Shown piece after piece: positions 1-14,100 of a stretch of 64,000 nucleotides of DNA (the first letter of the stretch is position 1; every line of letters starts with the position of its first letter). Source of the stretch: Symbiodinium natans (Eukaryota; Sar; Dinophyceae; Suessiales; Symbiodiniaceae); assembly GCA_905221605.1 (NCBI GenBank), contig CAJNDS010002744.1, positions 232,548 through 296,547 on the forward strand, given 5' to 3'. The notes under the pieces were generated by a model. It saw nothing but the letters and a program-made list of their open reading frames with translations, searched no databases and had not been told where the DNA came from. A program made the position numbers and the translations under genes.

Positions 1-93
1 TGGGCGGCGCATTTGGACTTAGTGCGTCTCAATGAGCCTGAAGATGAGTTGAAGCGCAGCAAGAACCACAAGACTGGGAGCAAGAAGTACTAA
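1..93 (+). CDS. C-terminal end of an upstream gene (partial)
   Basis: Frame 1 is open from the window edge to a TAA at 91-93. It gives 30 residues rich in acidic and basic side chains (begins WAAHLDLVRLNE, ends TGSKKY). There is no stop, and the codon mix suits a GC-moderate dinoflagellate gene. The rest of the gene lies outside the window, so no function can be given. It has the same direction as everything up to 43.6 kb. Confidence 0.55.
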   Translation, partial: WAAHLDLVRLNEPEDELKRSKNHKTGSKKY

Positions 94-2061
94 ATGACAT
101 CTAAATGACAATAACTAAGGGAGAAACAGAGGAAAGAGGAATTCAACGTGCAGAACAAAGAGGCAATGGAGGTAAGGAGGAAGAGAGTGCCGGAGGAAGA
201 GACGAAAATCTGAGACCAATTTCGAATGACAGCAAGAGAACAACAACAACAACAACAACAACAACCGTGCAGAAAGCACAAGAAGATCAAGAGGTGATGG
301 TTTTGAGCAAGAATCCCTGGCCTTTCGATGGCCCTTTTTTGAGGTGCTGCTTTTTCGCAAGCGCCACTTCGCGCGGGCAGTTTGCGCGTCTGTTTCTTGC
401 CTCGAGACGCTCCTGGTTGCTTTAAGCGCCCTGGCCGGAGCTTCGAAAGCAACATGACTGGGTGTAGGATGGCGCATGCGGGTAGGATCGCCAACTTAGG
501 CATTTTCGAGTGCGTAGCCTTGCTGGTCCCAATTTTGGTTGACGTTCGAACCGGCCGTTCCTTGACAGCATTGTGGACTGAATGCTGTTGTCATTGCTTG
601 AGTTTTTCTCCATGGGTGTCTCCATGGGTGTCTCCAGTTTTTTTTTCTCCGGTTGATCCACATGAGGCACAAGCCTGGACAACATCGTTTTGGGCGTATG
701 GTCTGGGGCTTGAGTCCTGAGCACCTGGTAAAAGCTTGCAATCCTTTGAGCTAGGCTGTGTGAAAGCGTCGCCGCTGCGTTGTTCACAACTCTTGAGGCT
801 TGGCGCAGTATTGGTTGTCTGGCTGGTGTTTCGCTGTGTTCGCCCTTGGCGCCCGATGCTTGGCGTGAATTCGGTGTTTCCTGGATCTGGCATCAACATG
901 CATCAGCTACAACCCTTGGTTTTATCTTAAAAGCCAGGGGTTTTCAGGCAAACAGGGAAAGATCATGATTTTACCATGATGTGTGTTGATAATCGTGAGT
1001 CAAACATGGCTCATGGTTGGGTAAATCAGAACAGCATGCTGCATTGTCAAGTAATTGCAACAACTTGTAAATCCTTGTGGGCTGGCGAGCGGTTCTTCAT
1101 GGATTTTCCCGCAAGCAATGCGGGAACCCCGCAGGTGGGTCAACTGACCACCATGGATACCACATGATATCACATGGGTTGGTTGCGGGCCGCCTTCACT
1201 GCAAGGTGTTCCTTCAACTTGGGGTTTCAGTTCAACTATCACGCTTTGCCGTAGCATGGGTCGTAACGGGTTTGCCAAGCACGCCTTTGCGTTCCGACAC
1301 CAACTACATCCAACCACCAATGGCATGTTGAGCATGGATACACGCCCAAGTCCACACCTAAAATTCAATTCAAATCCCAGCCGAAGCCTCCGGTCATCGT
1401 AAAGACAAGCGTCGCACCGCTCCATGATTGCTTTGCTGGACCAGAACTACCGTAGGTAGCTGCCTTTCCCTGCCGACAGCTTTGTGGATGAATGGCCATG
1501 ATTTGCTGCACTGAGGTCCCCGCCAGTGCGGAAAATTTTTGCAAGCATGCGCTTCCCTGGCAGGAAGCCGTTGCCGCAGGCAGATAAAGGGGCCAATGCC
1601 GGTGGAGAGATTGTGCATTGACAAGCTTGCCACCGAATACATCATGCATCGTCATGCATCAGAAAAGATGTGCCAATGCCTACGCGTGTCCTCATTTGGT
1701 CATGTGATGTGTGTATGTATGTGTGTGTGAGAGAGTGATTTTATTTGTAGTTAATGCCACCTCATGTCAGCCAATTTGCGGATGCAAGATGTCACCGTGC
1801 ACAATCTATTTTTGTTTACGCGCCGATCTGCATTTCAATGCACATGCCGGCGTGTGAAACTATAGGTCGCGACAGTTGAACTTGCCAGTACGGTCGGGAA
1901 TGTCGGCTTTCCACGCCAAACAGTCAGGTGAAGAAACTGCAAAGGGACCTCGCCCGTTGGTCTGTGGAGCTGGTCATTGCCCCTTTGATGCAGCTGAGCA
2001 TGCGTGAGACATGACAGCCATGTGCCTTGTGTTGGCTGTGTCAACTTTTTGTGTTGCACAG
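94..2061. other. Intergenic stretch, no gene seen
   Basis: This stretch presumably holds the 3' flank of the first gene and the 5' flank of the next. A CAA trinucleotide run lies near 241-264. A short tandem duplication of CCATGGGTGTCT lies near 609-636, and a TG-rich run near 1708-1730. The open frames here are short, overlap on both strands and lack splice-flanked coding character. Confidence 0.5.
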
Positions 2062-2078
2062 CCGCTCCAACTTCCAAG
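2062..2078 (+). promoter_or_regulatory. Putative spliced-leader acceptor and short 5' UTR
   Basis: A pyrimidine- and T-rich tract (CAACTTTTTGTGTTGCACAG) ends in AG at 2060-2061, 17 bases before the first ATG of the long plus-strand locus. Dinoflagellate mRNAs receive a trans-spliced leader at such AG sites. The leader itself is not encoded here. This is inference from position and sequence. Confidence 0.4.
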
Positions 2079-2152
2079 ATGGACGGCGTGGTGTGGGGCG
2101 AAGACATCGAAAAAGAAGTCTTCACCGCCATAGAGGACAGTGCCGCTTGGAG
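2079..2152 (+). CDS. Probable first exon of the long plus-strand locus
   Basis: ATG at 2079 follows the putative leader acceptor by 17 bases. The exon encodes an acidic start (MDGVVWGEDIEKEV, then FTAIEDSAAW) and ends before the donor GTGCAAG at 2153, leaving phase 2. The frame stays open past the donor, so the exon end is less certain than the start. Confidence 0.55.
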
Positions 2153-5100
2153 GTGCAAGCAGGGAACCGGCTTACGACTCCCCCCATGCCCCGCCACATC
2201 AGGTCACATCTTCGGGTTTCCCGCAAGCGCTCAAGCAGACCTCCGGTGTCCTTTCAGGATTTTGTTGCCACCCGTGGTTTTCCAAAGTCTGATGTGTAAC
2301 AGTAAACAGGATCGACAAGGCATTGCTAAACGAGCAAAGTTTTGACGGGTGGCCCCCATGATGAGCAGGCATTACCTCCCTATCATCCATCATCTGCCCC
2401 AATGTGATGAATCAATTGCTCCGGCTTGTCACATTCATGCTGAGGTGGCCAAAGGCCGGTCGCAAAACATTATCACAATACCCTTGGTCTCCGTAAAGAA
2501 TCCAATCATCCAATGTGGCAATGCTACCAAAGAATGTGCAATTCAAATTAGTGTAGATCGGAGCGAGGCATGTTCAGTTTAAGATTGCCAGAGGAAAATA
2601 GGGCGGCTGCAAAGTAGCAGCTGCAAAGAGGCAGAACTCTTCCAATACTGTTGCGATGTGCATCCTCAAGCGTCAAACCAATTCTTGCATCACCGGGGAT
2701 ACCTTCAGAGGGGCACCCCTCATCAGAAAGATGCGTCGCACACTCTCCTATCACAAGCTGCTCTGCAGCTGCGGCTGGCCGTTACAGCCAGCACCGCTGA
2801 ACTTAGGATGCCTTCTTGGTTTGTGGCACCATCACCTGGGGCCAGAAAACCGAATGTCCAGCATGTACCTTCCATGAGTACCAGAAGTGGCGGCAGGATC
2901 TTTGGCTTGTTTTTGGTTTAGTGGTTTGATAGCTGGCCGGGACTTCGGTGGAATTCTGACATTGGGACAGGGCGTGTCAATGCGTGTCATTTCCCTTGCA
3001 AGGTGTGTGACCTTGTTTGTGTTCACTATGACGTGGCTTGTGTAATGAATGTAATGTTTTAATGTTTTGTTCTGCTTTTGTTGGCGAATTTTGTCGAACA
3101 TCATCACCTGCACGCGCCGCGAGGTCAAGAAAAAAAAGGGCAGTGGCAAACGGACCCTTTTGCTGGACTTGCGGTCACCTGGAGAGGAATGGCAGGAGGA
3201 GCTTGCCAAGGACCAAGCTTTGCACTCATGCCCTTGAATCTGCAGATATTTCTTTCATTTTTTTCATTTTGGCCATGGTTCGCATGTCTCGTTCACGGGT
3301 GGCCTTTGCGTGTCACTGCCAGCACGTGGTTCACGGATTCCCCATTTACTGCAGCACTTCCATCATTTTGATGAAAAGTTGTGCATGGTCAGGTGATTCA
3401 TGGAGTCTCATGAGGGATCATTCAAGTAGCCCCCGAAAACAATCTTTGCCAAGAGGCACCGTGCCATTTTGCCTTCGGGTTCACGCAGGAACTCTTCGGG
3501 CAGCCGCGGATGCTCCAGGTCCAGTGGCCCAAGGGCCAGGAAGTGGCGCAGGTGACGCGCTGCGGTTTGCGTTTTGGGCGGAGGATGGCAGTGGATGATG
3601 CGCATGGATTCTGCAAAGCGCTAATTTTTGGAAGAAATTCTGAAGCATGTCAAAACATGTCGAGAACCAGCATTTTCTGGGTACCAAGCATATCAAAGCC
3701 CATGCCGTCATGCCCTTTAGCAAGGAAACCTGTCCACCCCGCGAAGGTCACACATCAAATGCTGCTTGCCGTGTATAAGTGGGGCCATCCCGGCCACTGC
3801 CGGGCAGTTCGAGCAAAGAGAATCTTGGATCAAAGAGTTCAGCCGCAGGTTTTTAAAGTGCCTTCGTAAGTTTTATCGTCCATTTGTTTTCGCTGATGCT
3901 CGGGGTTCCTGAGGACAGTGCACGTGCGGACTCGCGCAAATTGGCAGCCACTTGATGCACGAGGAGCTGTGAGAGAGGAATGAGAGGAGAATAGCCGAGG
4001 CCAAAGAAGCCCAGATACGCTGTGCCCGCCGCCGGCGGGCGGTAGGATGGAGTCCCGGCAATGGAAGTAACTATAAATTACTGAGCAAGTGCACCCTCTG
4101 CCAAGTCACAACTTGTACCGTATCTATTTCGACAATTCTTGTATGGTTCCTGGCCCGGCCTTTTGCTCATGACATGTGTCATTGGGGGGAGGGGTTGGGG
4201 GTTGGGGGTTGGGGGGGGGGGGGGGGGGGGAGGGGTGGGGGGGGGGGGGAGGGGGGGGGGGGGGAGGGTGGGGGGGGGGGGGAGGGGGGGGGGAGGGTGG
4301 GGGGTGCCGGTGGGGTCCAGGCTCCACAAACTCGGTGGGAAGCCTGAACCCCCTCAACCGCACACCCCGAACGGCAGTGGTTTTGGTGGTTCTTGGGTGG
4401 TTTTGGTGGGTGCGATTTTTCCCTGAACCCCCTTACCGGCTTCCCGAAACCAATTCTGAAATTGGGTTCTCGTTTGGCGCTTCAATGCGGAAGGCGTTCT
4501 ATCGGATCGCTCCTTGGAGGGTCGGACGGAAAGGGGGTTCGGAACATTTTGCTGGAGATGTGGGGAGGCGTGGACCATGCATGGAGGTTGACGGACGGGA
4601 TGGGCAGGGGATATGGGGACACGTGGATGCCGCGCACCCTCTTTCCGCCCTCTGCACGCTCCGCGCCCTCCGTGCCCTCCGCGCCCTCCGCGTGCTCCCG
4701 TGCCCTCCGCGCGCTCCGTGCGGCCTCCGCGCTCTCTGCACCCTCCGCGCCCTCCGCGCCCTCCCTCTCCCCGCCCTCCCTCCGCGCCCTCGCCTTCCCT
4801 CCGCGCCCGCCCTCCGCTCCGCGCCCTCCGAGCTCCGCGCCCTCCGCGCCCTCCCTCCGCGCCCTCCGCGCCCTCCGCGCCCTCCGCGCCCTCCGCGCCC
4901 TCCCTCCGCAGCCCTCGCCCGCCCTCCGCGCCCTCCGCTTTGCTCCGCGCGCTCGCCCTCGCGCGCCCACCTCCGCGCCCTCTGCGCCCTCCGCACCCTC
5001 CGCGCCCTCCGCGCCCTCTGCGCCCTCCGCGCCCTCTGCTCCGCGCCTCCGCGCCCTCCGCGCCCTCCGCGCCCTCTGCGCCCTCTGCGCCCTCCGCGCG

Positions 5101-8100
5101 CCCTCCGCGCTCTCCGCGCCCTCCGCGCCCTCTGCGCCCTCCGTGCCCTCCGCGCCCTCCGCGCCCCCGCCCAGGACACAGTGCGCTGACAGGGTGCTTG
5201 CATCTATTCTGCGGGTGCGTTGCGTCTATTCTGCAGGCGTTTCCTTTGTAAAGTATTTGTTTACAAGGCACGCACGTAGCCTTTAAGTGTCCATTTTACG
5301 GGGGGGGGGGGGGGGTGGGGGGGGGGGGTGGGGGGGGGGGGGGGGGGGGTGGGGGGGGGGGAGCTCCACAGCATCGGTTTGCGGGGGGGGTGGCGTCAGA
5401 AAAATGGGGGGAAGGGTTGGGTTAGGGGGAAGGAGGCCCGATCCGGGTCTGCTTGTTCCAGACGCTTCTCGGCAGGAAGCCGAGGCGAATTCAGGATTTT
5501 CTAGACCAGCTGTTTACAGGGTGTTGTTGATTCGGAAAGTTTGGCATCAGAGCTTTGTGATGACGATCCTAGCATAGAATGTTTAGAGTTGTGGCTGAAG
5601 CTTGCAGGACCAGCCGTAAGCAACAAGGTAAGCTTCTGTATGTCCTTTTCGAGACTAGTGACTCTGAATAGCCCTGCTCCCTGAAGGACCCGTCGCTGTC
5701 TTCAACGGCTGTGTACTGGCACCAGGCCAGGCAGATGGGGCCGTCATCCGAATCCCTAATCAGTGGGGCATGGGTATGTAACTTGAGTGTGATGGATCCC
5801 TCTGAAACCTGAACGACATTGCTTCATGCATGAACCCGAAATCAGAGGAGTCGCTATCACGAACTGCCGTTCAGGCAGAAGATTTCCTGCAGCGAAAGGC
5901 CAGGCCTACAAGTGGCATTGCAAGCATTGCAAACACCACTCGTAGGAGGCCCAAAGTTCATAAACCCCATGGTGGCTCGAAGCCCCCAAATTCCTGAAAT
6001 TGGCGAGGCCTCAAACTAAGTGCGACAATTTTCACGAACTCGTGACTCGTGGAGGGTTTGCACTGCTGATGCCGGAGCCCGGTGTGCTGCTTGCAGGTGC
6101 GTCCAGCGAAGCAAGCCATTGCGGCTGAGGTAGCTCGGGCTTCCACCATAAGGTATTCACGGCTTGTGTGCTCAAGATTGGCTTAGTCCTTAGCTCTAAA
6201 CGTGCCGAAGGCTTGTGCTTGGTTGCTTAGGGGGTTGCACCAGCACGACAGAAGTTTCGACTCCATGCAGAGTGCATTCTTCAGTCAGGACGACAGTTGC
6301 CCAAAATTGGAGCCACGTCCTCAAAGCCCCTGACCCCCACATTCCGTAAACAGAGCCCAATTGTGCGAGGATTGGTTGGGCTGAAGGGTGCAGGAGGAAA
6401 CGACTTTGGGTAGAGGGTCATTGGGGTTTAAGCGGGCCCCATTTGATCTCAACTTCCCGAGCATGCTACCGGAAGCAACAGGAGGGTGATGCGGCTGCTT
6501 TCGAGGCGGTACGTGTGCTGCATTCCTAGCTGCCCTAGATGTGTTTTTTGCAGGCACAGGCTGCCCTCAGATCAGCTGGTTTGCGTGATATGAAGATCTG
6601 GGAAGGTGGATGTTTTTGTAGGCCCGCTAGACACTCTGGAACCTTCACCGCAGCGGAAGATTCCAGATCGGAGCTGGAGCGATTAAAGATCATATGGTCA
6701 TGTTTGCAAGCGAGCATCTGTGCGGCGACCGACTACCCTGTAGGGGGTGTCTGGGATTCAGGCCCCGCAACCTCAGTCCCACGCCCAGCCCAGCTAACAT
6801 GAAACCTGTTGATTTGTTTGGTTGTTTTTGGTAGTGGCCTTGAACCATCATCCTCATCCCCACTTCCCCAAGCCCTGCTTGCTAGGCGGACCTCTCCGAG
6901 CGACTTTCGTGGCTCGTGCGCCACGTGGTATGGCCCAGGGCCTCAGTCGCCCTTGTGGATACAAGGGATTGGGCATGTCGGCCATGTCCGTCATTTTTAC
7001 ATATTCATTCTTGCGATGGTTTACACTGAGGCGCCGCCGCGGCCAGTATAATATTTGCAGAGGCATTCGTCTTGCTTGTGCCCCCGACACTCCGACCCCA
7101 CCAAGGTCGGTGCACATCGACGCGCCGCCCGCTCCGGAGCTAGGCGCGCGCTGGATTCATGACTAAAGCTCCCGAAGATCCCAAAACACCCCGAATCCCT
7201 CGGAAGGATCAATCCCTGAAACCCCAAAGTCGTCCAAAAGTCCCAAGCCCTCTCATCCTGGAGAGGTCGCGCCTCCACTTCGCCAAGCCGCCGGCCCAAG
7301 GCGTCCAGGGCCCATGCGCCCCGCTGAGGGTGTTCGGTTCCAGGGGTCCAGGATGTCCCGCACAAAAAGGAAGCCCAGCTCGATGCCTTTCTTGCGGATC
7401 CGTGTGTTGGCTTCTCATAGGCCTTATATGGTGAACATCCAAGCAGCCTGTGGAAGCTTGGGTTTGGATGAGGGCTAGCCTTTACTTGAAGAGACTTTAG
7501 ACCTTGCTTGTGGGAAGGGGCCCCGAGCCTGCGCCTTCATGACAGGCCACAGAGGCAGAGACAGAAAGCCAGTGCAGAACCCGGTTGGCCGATGCATGCT
7601 GCCACCCCTGACAGTGCTCCACTCCCACCCCATTGGGTTGAGTTAGAAGGCTTCCATTGTGGTCGAGAGTTTCAGGTTGAAGGTGTTTAGGACTTTTTGG
7701 GTCTGAGGCCCTCTGTTGGCAGTTGGCCGAGATCTGCCCAGGCTGCGATGGCCGCTGTCACCCCCTGGCGACGCCGCGCGCAAGAGGCTCCATTCTCAGG
7801 GTTCGGGATGTTTGAAGCCCTTCATAGCCCCAAGCCCTAAAGCCCGAACCCGTACCAGAAGAGCCGAAATGTCATCCAAGCTCTGAGATTTGGAAGCAAA
7901 GGTTGGCGGAGTTGCAGCGTCTGGTGCTGAGTGGATCTCGGGCTTCCGCGGCTTCCGGAGATTCTGGGGCTTTCGGGTTTTCCTGGTGAGGCAGGAAGTT
8001 CAGGACTTTGGGGTTCGGCTGTTTCGCAGTTCGCAGCTGAGCCCGAAAATCCCACCAGCAGATGCTGGGCGTCGGCGATGCTTTTGTGAAAAAGCTGCTG

Positions 8101-11100
8101 CGCATGTAGCCCTTTGTCGCCGCCGCATGCCCCCGTCGGATGGACACAGCATATGAGTGGGAGATAGCTTCATGCTACGCTTGTCTTGCAGAACCCGAGG
8201 GCAGGACTAGGCCGGTTTCAAGTTTAATCTATCCAAGGCCTAGACCTCTAAGTCACACAGAAGAAGACTTGGCGCACGTTTTAACGTAGATTCCAAGATT
8301 GTTTCGGGTTGCATCCAAGGTGTAGTGTTTTGACCCGTACGCCCCAACAATGTTGTTCTCAGAAGTAGGTGCGTTGGGCGCCGTGGACCGTCTCAGCTTA
8401 GGGCTCGATTCCCAAATTTGCCGCAAGCTTTGCAAAGCCCTTTGACTGTGCTACGATGACCAGGCGCAGGGTCACGGGATGGCTCCGACACGGACGAAGG
8501 CGACCGCAGGGCAGGAGTGGGGATTTTTCTTTAGCGAAGCGCAATCTGGTATCCAGAAGCAGTGCCCCAGAGGCCCTAAAATATCCTAAGCCGCTTCTTG
8601 AAAGGGACCCCCCCCGCCCCTCAAGCCACCCCCCAAAAGAACGAGCAGCTCGTCCCATTCTTAGCAGGCCCGCGTCCACGTGGCATCTGGGGAGTCCAGC
8701 TGCAGCTTCTGGCCTCAAGCTCAGAAGAGAGGGTTGATCTCAGTTTGTTTTCGGGGCTTCTCGGGAGGGTTCAGGGTGAAGTCAGCATGGTTCAGGTTGC
8801 ACGTCTTTAGGGCCGGCCAAAAAGACCTCCTCAACGTTCAAAAATGGCTTGGGGTCTGAACCTGTAGCTGTTGTGTCCATGCGCTGGCGGCCCAGGAACT
8901 CGTCTCGGAGGAGTATGGCAAGGGTGAGGCTGCGTCTGCTGCGTCTCGGCGAACGTTGAGACTTTCGGCGTTTTGGGTTTGAGGCCTGGGGCCCTTTGAC
9001 CTTTTCGGTGAACCTGCGTGTGCAGAGGTTGTCCAGAGCAACACCGGCGATGCGGCAGTGTCCAATGACACCCAATGACTTTTCTTAAGAAAGCGGAGTG
9101 TTGCTGCTGGCATGTCGGCCTGATTTCCTTTAATGCCGTGGACGCCTTACCCAGAGGGAGATGTTGCCCGTGATACTGCATCTCTCCAACACACCGCTGG
9201 CCGGGTGTGGGGCTCGAGTACGACGTCTTAAGCAGAAGGAGGCACCTTCATGGCCAACATGCTCTTCGGGCAGGAGCATGAAGCGGAGCACATGAGCTAA
9301 TGCGTCCGCTGGGGTGTCCTCGTGTTGTCAACGGCGCCGGAGGGGTGGTGGCAACAAGCGTCGTACTTCCAGTAGGGGAGGCCTTCTTTCCTTCTTTCCC
9401 CGTGCCAGACGGCGAGCCGTGCAACAGCATTAGATGGGGCGACTTGCACCACAGAGCGTGACCATTGAAGCTTGCGAATTTGCGAGGTGTTGTTGTCTCC
9501 TGAACTAGGGTCCCGTATCTTTCCAAGACGCTGCCGTCTGGGCTTGGCCGCACGCACCAGCTTCAGCTTGGTAGCCTCAACAAGCGTCTTTTGCCATCTG
9601 GGTGCGTTGCTTCTTTTTTGCGTTTCGATCCCACAAACTCAAAGCTAGGGCTAGCACAGCTTAGCACAGAGTGGCTGCATCATGAGACACGCATCGGAGT
9701 CTCGGTGTGCAGATTGCTCTGAGGATCGCCAGAACGGAGCAGGTTCAGGTGGGACCGAACCTGCCAGACTCAAGCCGCTTAAGCCCATTTTGGCCGTCAG
9801 CCATACCCGCTATATACCCGCATAGAAAAACCTGTTTTTCCAAGGCTAGTTTGGGGCGTTGGTCTTGCGGCCTGATAGTGCGGGAATGTCCAGGTTGAGG
9901 AGGGATGCTCTAGAACACAGCTGAAGTCTGTGTTAAAGTTGTTGAAGTCTGGGGCTCAGGCTCAGGCCCTGATTCCACTTAAACTTAGGAACACCACCGA
10001 AGCCGCGAACTTGCGCAAAGCACATGCATCGGCTTGCGGCTTGCAAAGCCCCCCATGCGTCCAAGAGCAGCTTCCGCTACCTCAGACAGCGTCGGCTGCG
10101 GACTCCTCGAAGCCGTGGTGCGAAGCCAGCGCAGAGACCTCGGCGGATGGCTTCTGTGTGGAGTTTCAGGGTTCAGCCCGAGCAGTCAGCCCAAACCCTG
10201 AGGGAGAACGTGGGAATTAAAGGAGGGCCGCCATATGTAGGTGCATCTGGTGCATCTGTGAGTTGAATTTGGGGTCTCGGGCCTTAGGGTAGTACCTCGT
10301 CCGAGGCCAGCAGGCAATTCGCAAGCAACTCGGCCTTCGTCTGCCCGGGCTCCTAGATAGGCTTGCCCTCAGAGCCATCGCAAACGGCTTGCAATTGCTC
10401 CCAGAAACGTGCTTGCAGGGTTCCCTCTAGGCCTCTCAAGTCTCTTGTTCATCCCTCGCCTCACCTTGCCCACGCCGATGCTGCCCAAGGCCCCTAGAGT
10501 TTCCTTGGGTTCCGAAATCCTGAGGCAGGAGGTTGGTCCTAAACCATCCTAAGCCTGCAAACTCTCAAATCAGGTTGCGGCACCTGGTCAAGACTGCGGC
10601 CCAGGCCCAGGTGGGCTTGTGACCGTCGAGGGTTGACTTCCACCCGCGGGTGGGGCTTCTGGGTTTGGGGTTCAGGGCGTAAGCTGGGGTTTTGGGTGTG
10701 CGGGTATCCTGCTTTCATGCCAATCGACTGAACCCCGAGAAATATTCACATGGAGTCTTGGGCCTGGAAAGTCACATGACAGCTGCTGTTGCCTTCGCTG
10801 TGCCAGCAATCGGCCCCTTAAGGTCCACATATCCAACCAAAGCTACCGGGCGCTCAAGACCCTTGCAATGCCTCACAAGCAAGCCCAAGAAAGATTTCGC
10901 GGCACCGTAAATGCACTGGCTCACGGTGCCCAGACCCTAAATGTCCAGCAGGATCTGGACCTGCTCTTGCCGCCTCTTCAGGACCTCGTGTCGTGCAGGC
11001 TTTTGCAGCCTTGAGGTCGCTACGACATTTCCGAATTCAGGTTCGATGCCCGCCGAGTTCTTCCCAAACCTGGACCAGACCACCACCACCCGAAATCCCA

Positions 11101-14100
11101 AACCCCACGGAAACTATACCCCTGACCCCAAGACTCGACAATACGTGCAGATCTGAAACCTTCCTGATTCCCACAGATGGCGATGAAAACAGCATGAGCG
11201 CCCCCATCATCCGTGTCAGCACACGCATCTTAACAAGTAGGGGCCTCCGGAGCTCTTGTGCATTACGATTGAAGGAACGAGCTTGGCTTTGTTGTACACC
11301 CTTTAATCTGTTTGGCCATGTGGACCATCTTACGTGGCATGGCCCTTTTTTCACCCTAATTCCCTACACCTCCTAAAGCCTGCACCAGGAGGCCTTGGAA
11401 CCAACCCTGTCCAGCCCTCTCCGCGGCATCGCCCAAAGTGGCACCAGCGCCCGCTGTGGCCCCGGTGAGGGCTTCCGGGCTGATGGTTTGGGGAGGGCTC
11501 CTTTCGGATTTTTTGGTTGAAGGGTTCGCGGATGTTTGCGGGTTTGGAGTCTTGAGCTTGCCAGGGCTACAGGATTGTTTTCATTGTGATTAGGGTCTTG
11601 AGGGGGGCTTTGGCAAGTGAAGGTTTCGACCTCTTGAGGTTTGCATCCCCAGCTCAGGGTCTTTTGGGAGGTTGGAGTTCAAGAGTTGAAGCTCTCATGA
11701 TCTCTCATGATCTCTCATGTAGGCGCTTGGAAGTGTCGAATCCTGCCTCTGTGAAGCATCATCTCTGGCACCTGACTGTTGCAGCAGTTTTGCGTGCCCA
11801 TGCCCCAATTGGGCACCGAAACCAAGCTGGCCCATTTCATGTTCTTCAAACGAACAGCGGGTAGTCAACCTAGGGCGACAGAAATGAAGACTTGCCAGGT
11901 TAAAACGCGTCCAGGAATAGTAGGCCTTAGTATCCCTTAGACTGATGGTGCGCAACATATCACAGCCAGTGGCACTTCCAGGGTGTAGGCTCCTGTCGTT
12001 TCACCCCTGGACAACCGACCGTTGTGAGCCTTGGCCCCCAACCCTCAACCCTCGTCAAATCCCAGGTCGGGCGGCCCTTGACGAGCTCTCGCGTCTTCTT
12101 CGTGACGTCGGATCCTTGTGCAGTAGAGGGTTTGCAGTTTGGGTTCAGGTTCAGGGAGCTTCTGACTTGATCCCACCGCCATCCACATAAGGCAAGGAGC
12201 TGTATGCCTGGCAGCCCAAATCGGCCTAACCCTTTCTGATGTAAGGCTACATGGCTTCAAATCCTCCATTCATGAACATGAGCCACGTTCTTCAAACCCG
12301 CGCGCTCACAGAGGTCTACACCACCTGCACCACGGAGGCAATTGCACGGTGGAAGGGCAAAAGATTTCGGGTTTGGGGGTGGCAGTTCAGAGTCTGGTGG
12401 AGAGGCTTGAGGATGCAGAGGTACGGGGGAGTTCAGGGCTTACTGATTACACTTCACCTTGAACCCTGCTTTGACATGCTCAGCTCCCGGACCCTGGTTG
12501 GAGAAATCTCAACCCCTGAGCCCCAGCCTCAACCGTCAGAAATGACCCGAAGATGCAGTGCTTGGAGAGGTTTAGGCCTTTTTGGGGGTCTTGGTTCCAA
12601 ACTCACGTTCAGGATGAGTGGATGAGGGCTTCAGTCCACCGGGTTGGAGGGTTACCAAGAGCCCAATTGCGTCTCGAACTCCAGGTCTTACGCCCACTGA
12701 GCCTCAGCTTTCTCTGCAAGAGCCTCAGAGCCAGGAAAAAGAGGCACTGAACAAACGGCATCCCCAGACGCTGAATCAAGGGGCTGGTTCGTTCGCCTTT
12801 TTTTGTTCCGCCAGCCCATGTGCGCGAAAACTATGTGCCAGCCAGGGCAGTCGAGATCTCAACCTTAAGAGCCTGTTAAACGCCTTTGAGATCTGAAGTA
12901 CACACCGCGTGGGCCCTCAGCTCCAAGCCGCAAGCCCTGAACTGCTCATTCGGCACCGAACAGCTAGAGCAGCCAGTAGCCAGATGGGCCCGGATGCAGA
13001 AGTTGGCTCCGGGTTCCGAGGGGTATGTTGAGCTTGATGGCAGCTCGAGGCTCTTGTGTCTTATAGTCGCTCAAGAATCTGGTGAGGATCACACCAATCC
13101 CCCGGCCCACTGCACTCCAGGTAGGGTTGAGGGTCCAAGTTGAGGGTGCGAGTCCGGAGGGTTGAGGGTTTAGTTCGAGTTTGGAGGTGTAAAGGCTTAA
13201 AGGAACTGGTCGAGGGTTTCAGGCTGGGGTTGACGATCACGGACTTGGCCTGCGACCTATCGCAAGGCATGCCACTGCCGAAGCTGGAGATGGAGGCTGG
13301 ACCCAGTTCGAAAAAGGGCCGGAGATTGCAAGACTTGCCCTTGCAGTTCTGCTGGAATCCTCAGCTCTACCAGAAGATCAGGGCAAGATCTAAAGGCCTC
13401 TCGGACATTCTCGGACTCTCAGAACCTCGAGCCCTCCTGCCAAAACTTCCAAACTTCCCCAAGCCCCCTTCCCAACACCATCTAGAATCTAGACCCTTGC
13501 CCCTTCAGCTGTACACCCTTCAACCTCAGGCTGTGCTTGGCAGCTTGCTTTCGGGGCTCCCCGTCCGGGTCTCTGCCCTGCGGTTTCACCACCAAGGTTG
13601 CTTTTCAATGCTGGCAGTGGGGGTTTGCGGTTTGGACTTGGGACTTGGGACTTGGGACTTGTGAGGATGCAAGGGGGCGGTCGGTGTGCCAGCGGACGTT
13701 CTTGCGATTGTTTATTTCATCGCTGTTGCAGTGCAGTCAGGTGGCAAGGTGATGCAAGGTGCATTGCAAGGCGTATCCTCAACCCTCTTCAGCCCTCTTC
13801 TCGTCCTCACAAGGGCCTCTTGAGCCATCAGGCCGGAGACCTTACTTAAACGATTCAGCCTAGACTCTTGCCCGTGGGCCCGATATCCCTCTTCGCCTTT
13901 CCATGCCGGTGATCTCCTTGAGCCTTGAACCCTACTCCGAAGAGGGCAAGAGCATGCCCAAACCACCACAACCGCACACACCCTCTTTGCTTGGCCACAA
14001 GCCTGTCCACTTCTTGGTACCATCGAGGCCCTGGCTTTGGATTGCCAGCAAGGCTTGGAAGTTGGTTGCCATGGCCATAAACCCCAACAGGCTTGAGAAA

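Noticed and set aside
4176-5286. Open frames up to 337 codons on both strands
   Set aside because: They arise from a 9-bp repeat with no stop triplets in any frame; product would be pure ALR, APS, RPP or Gly/Arg repeats.
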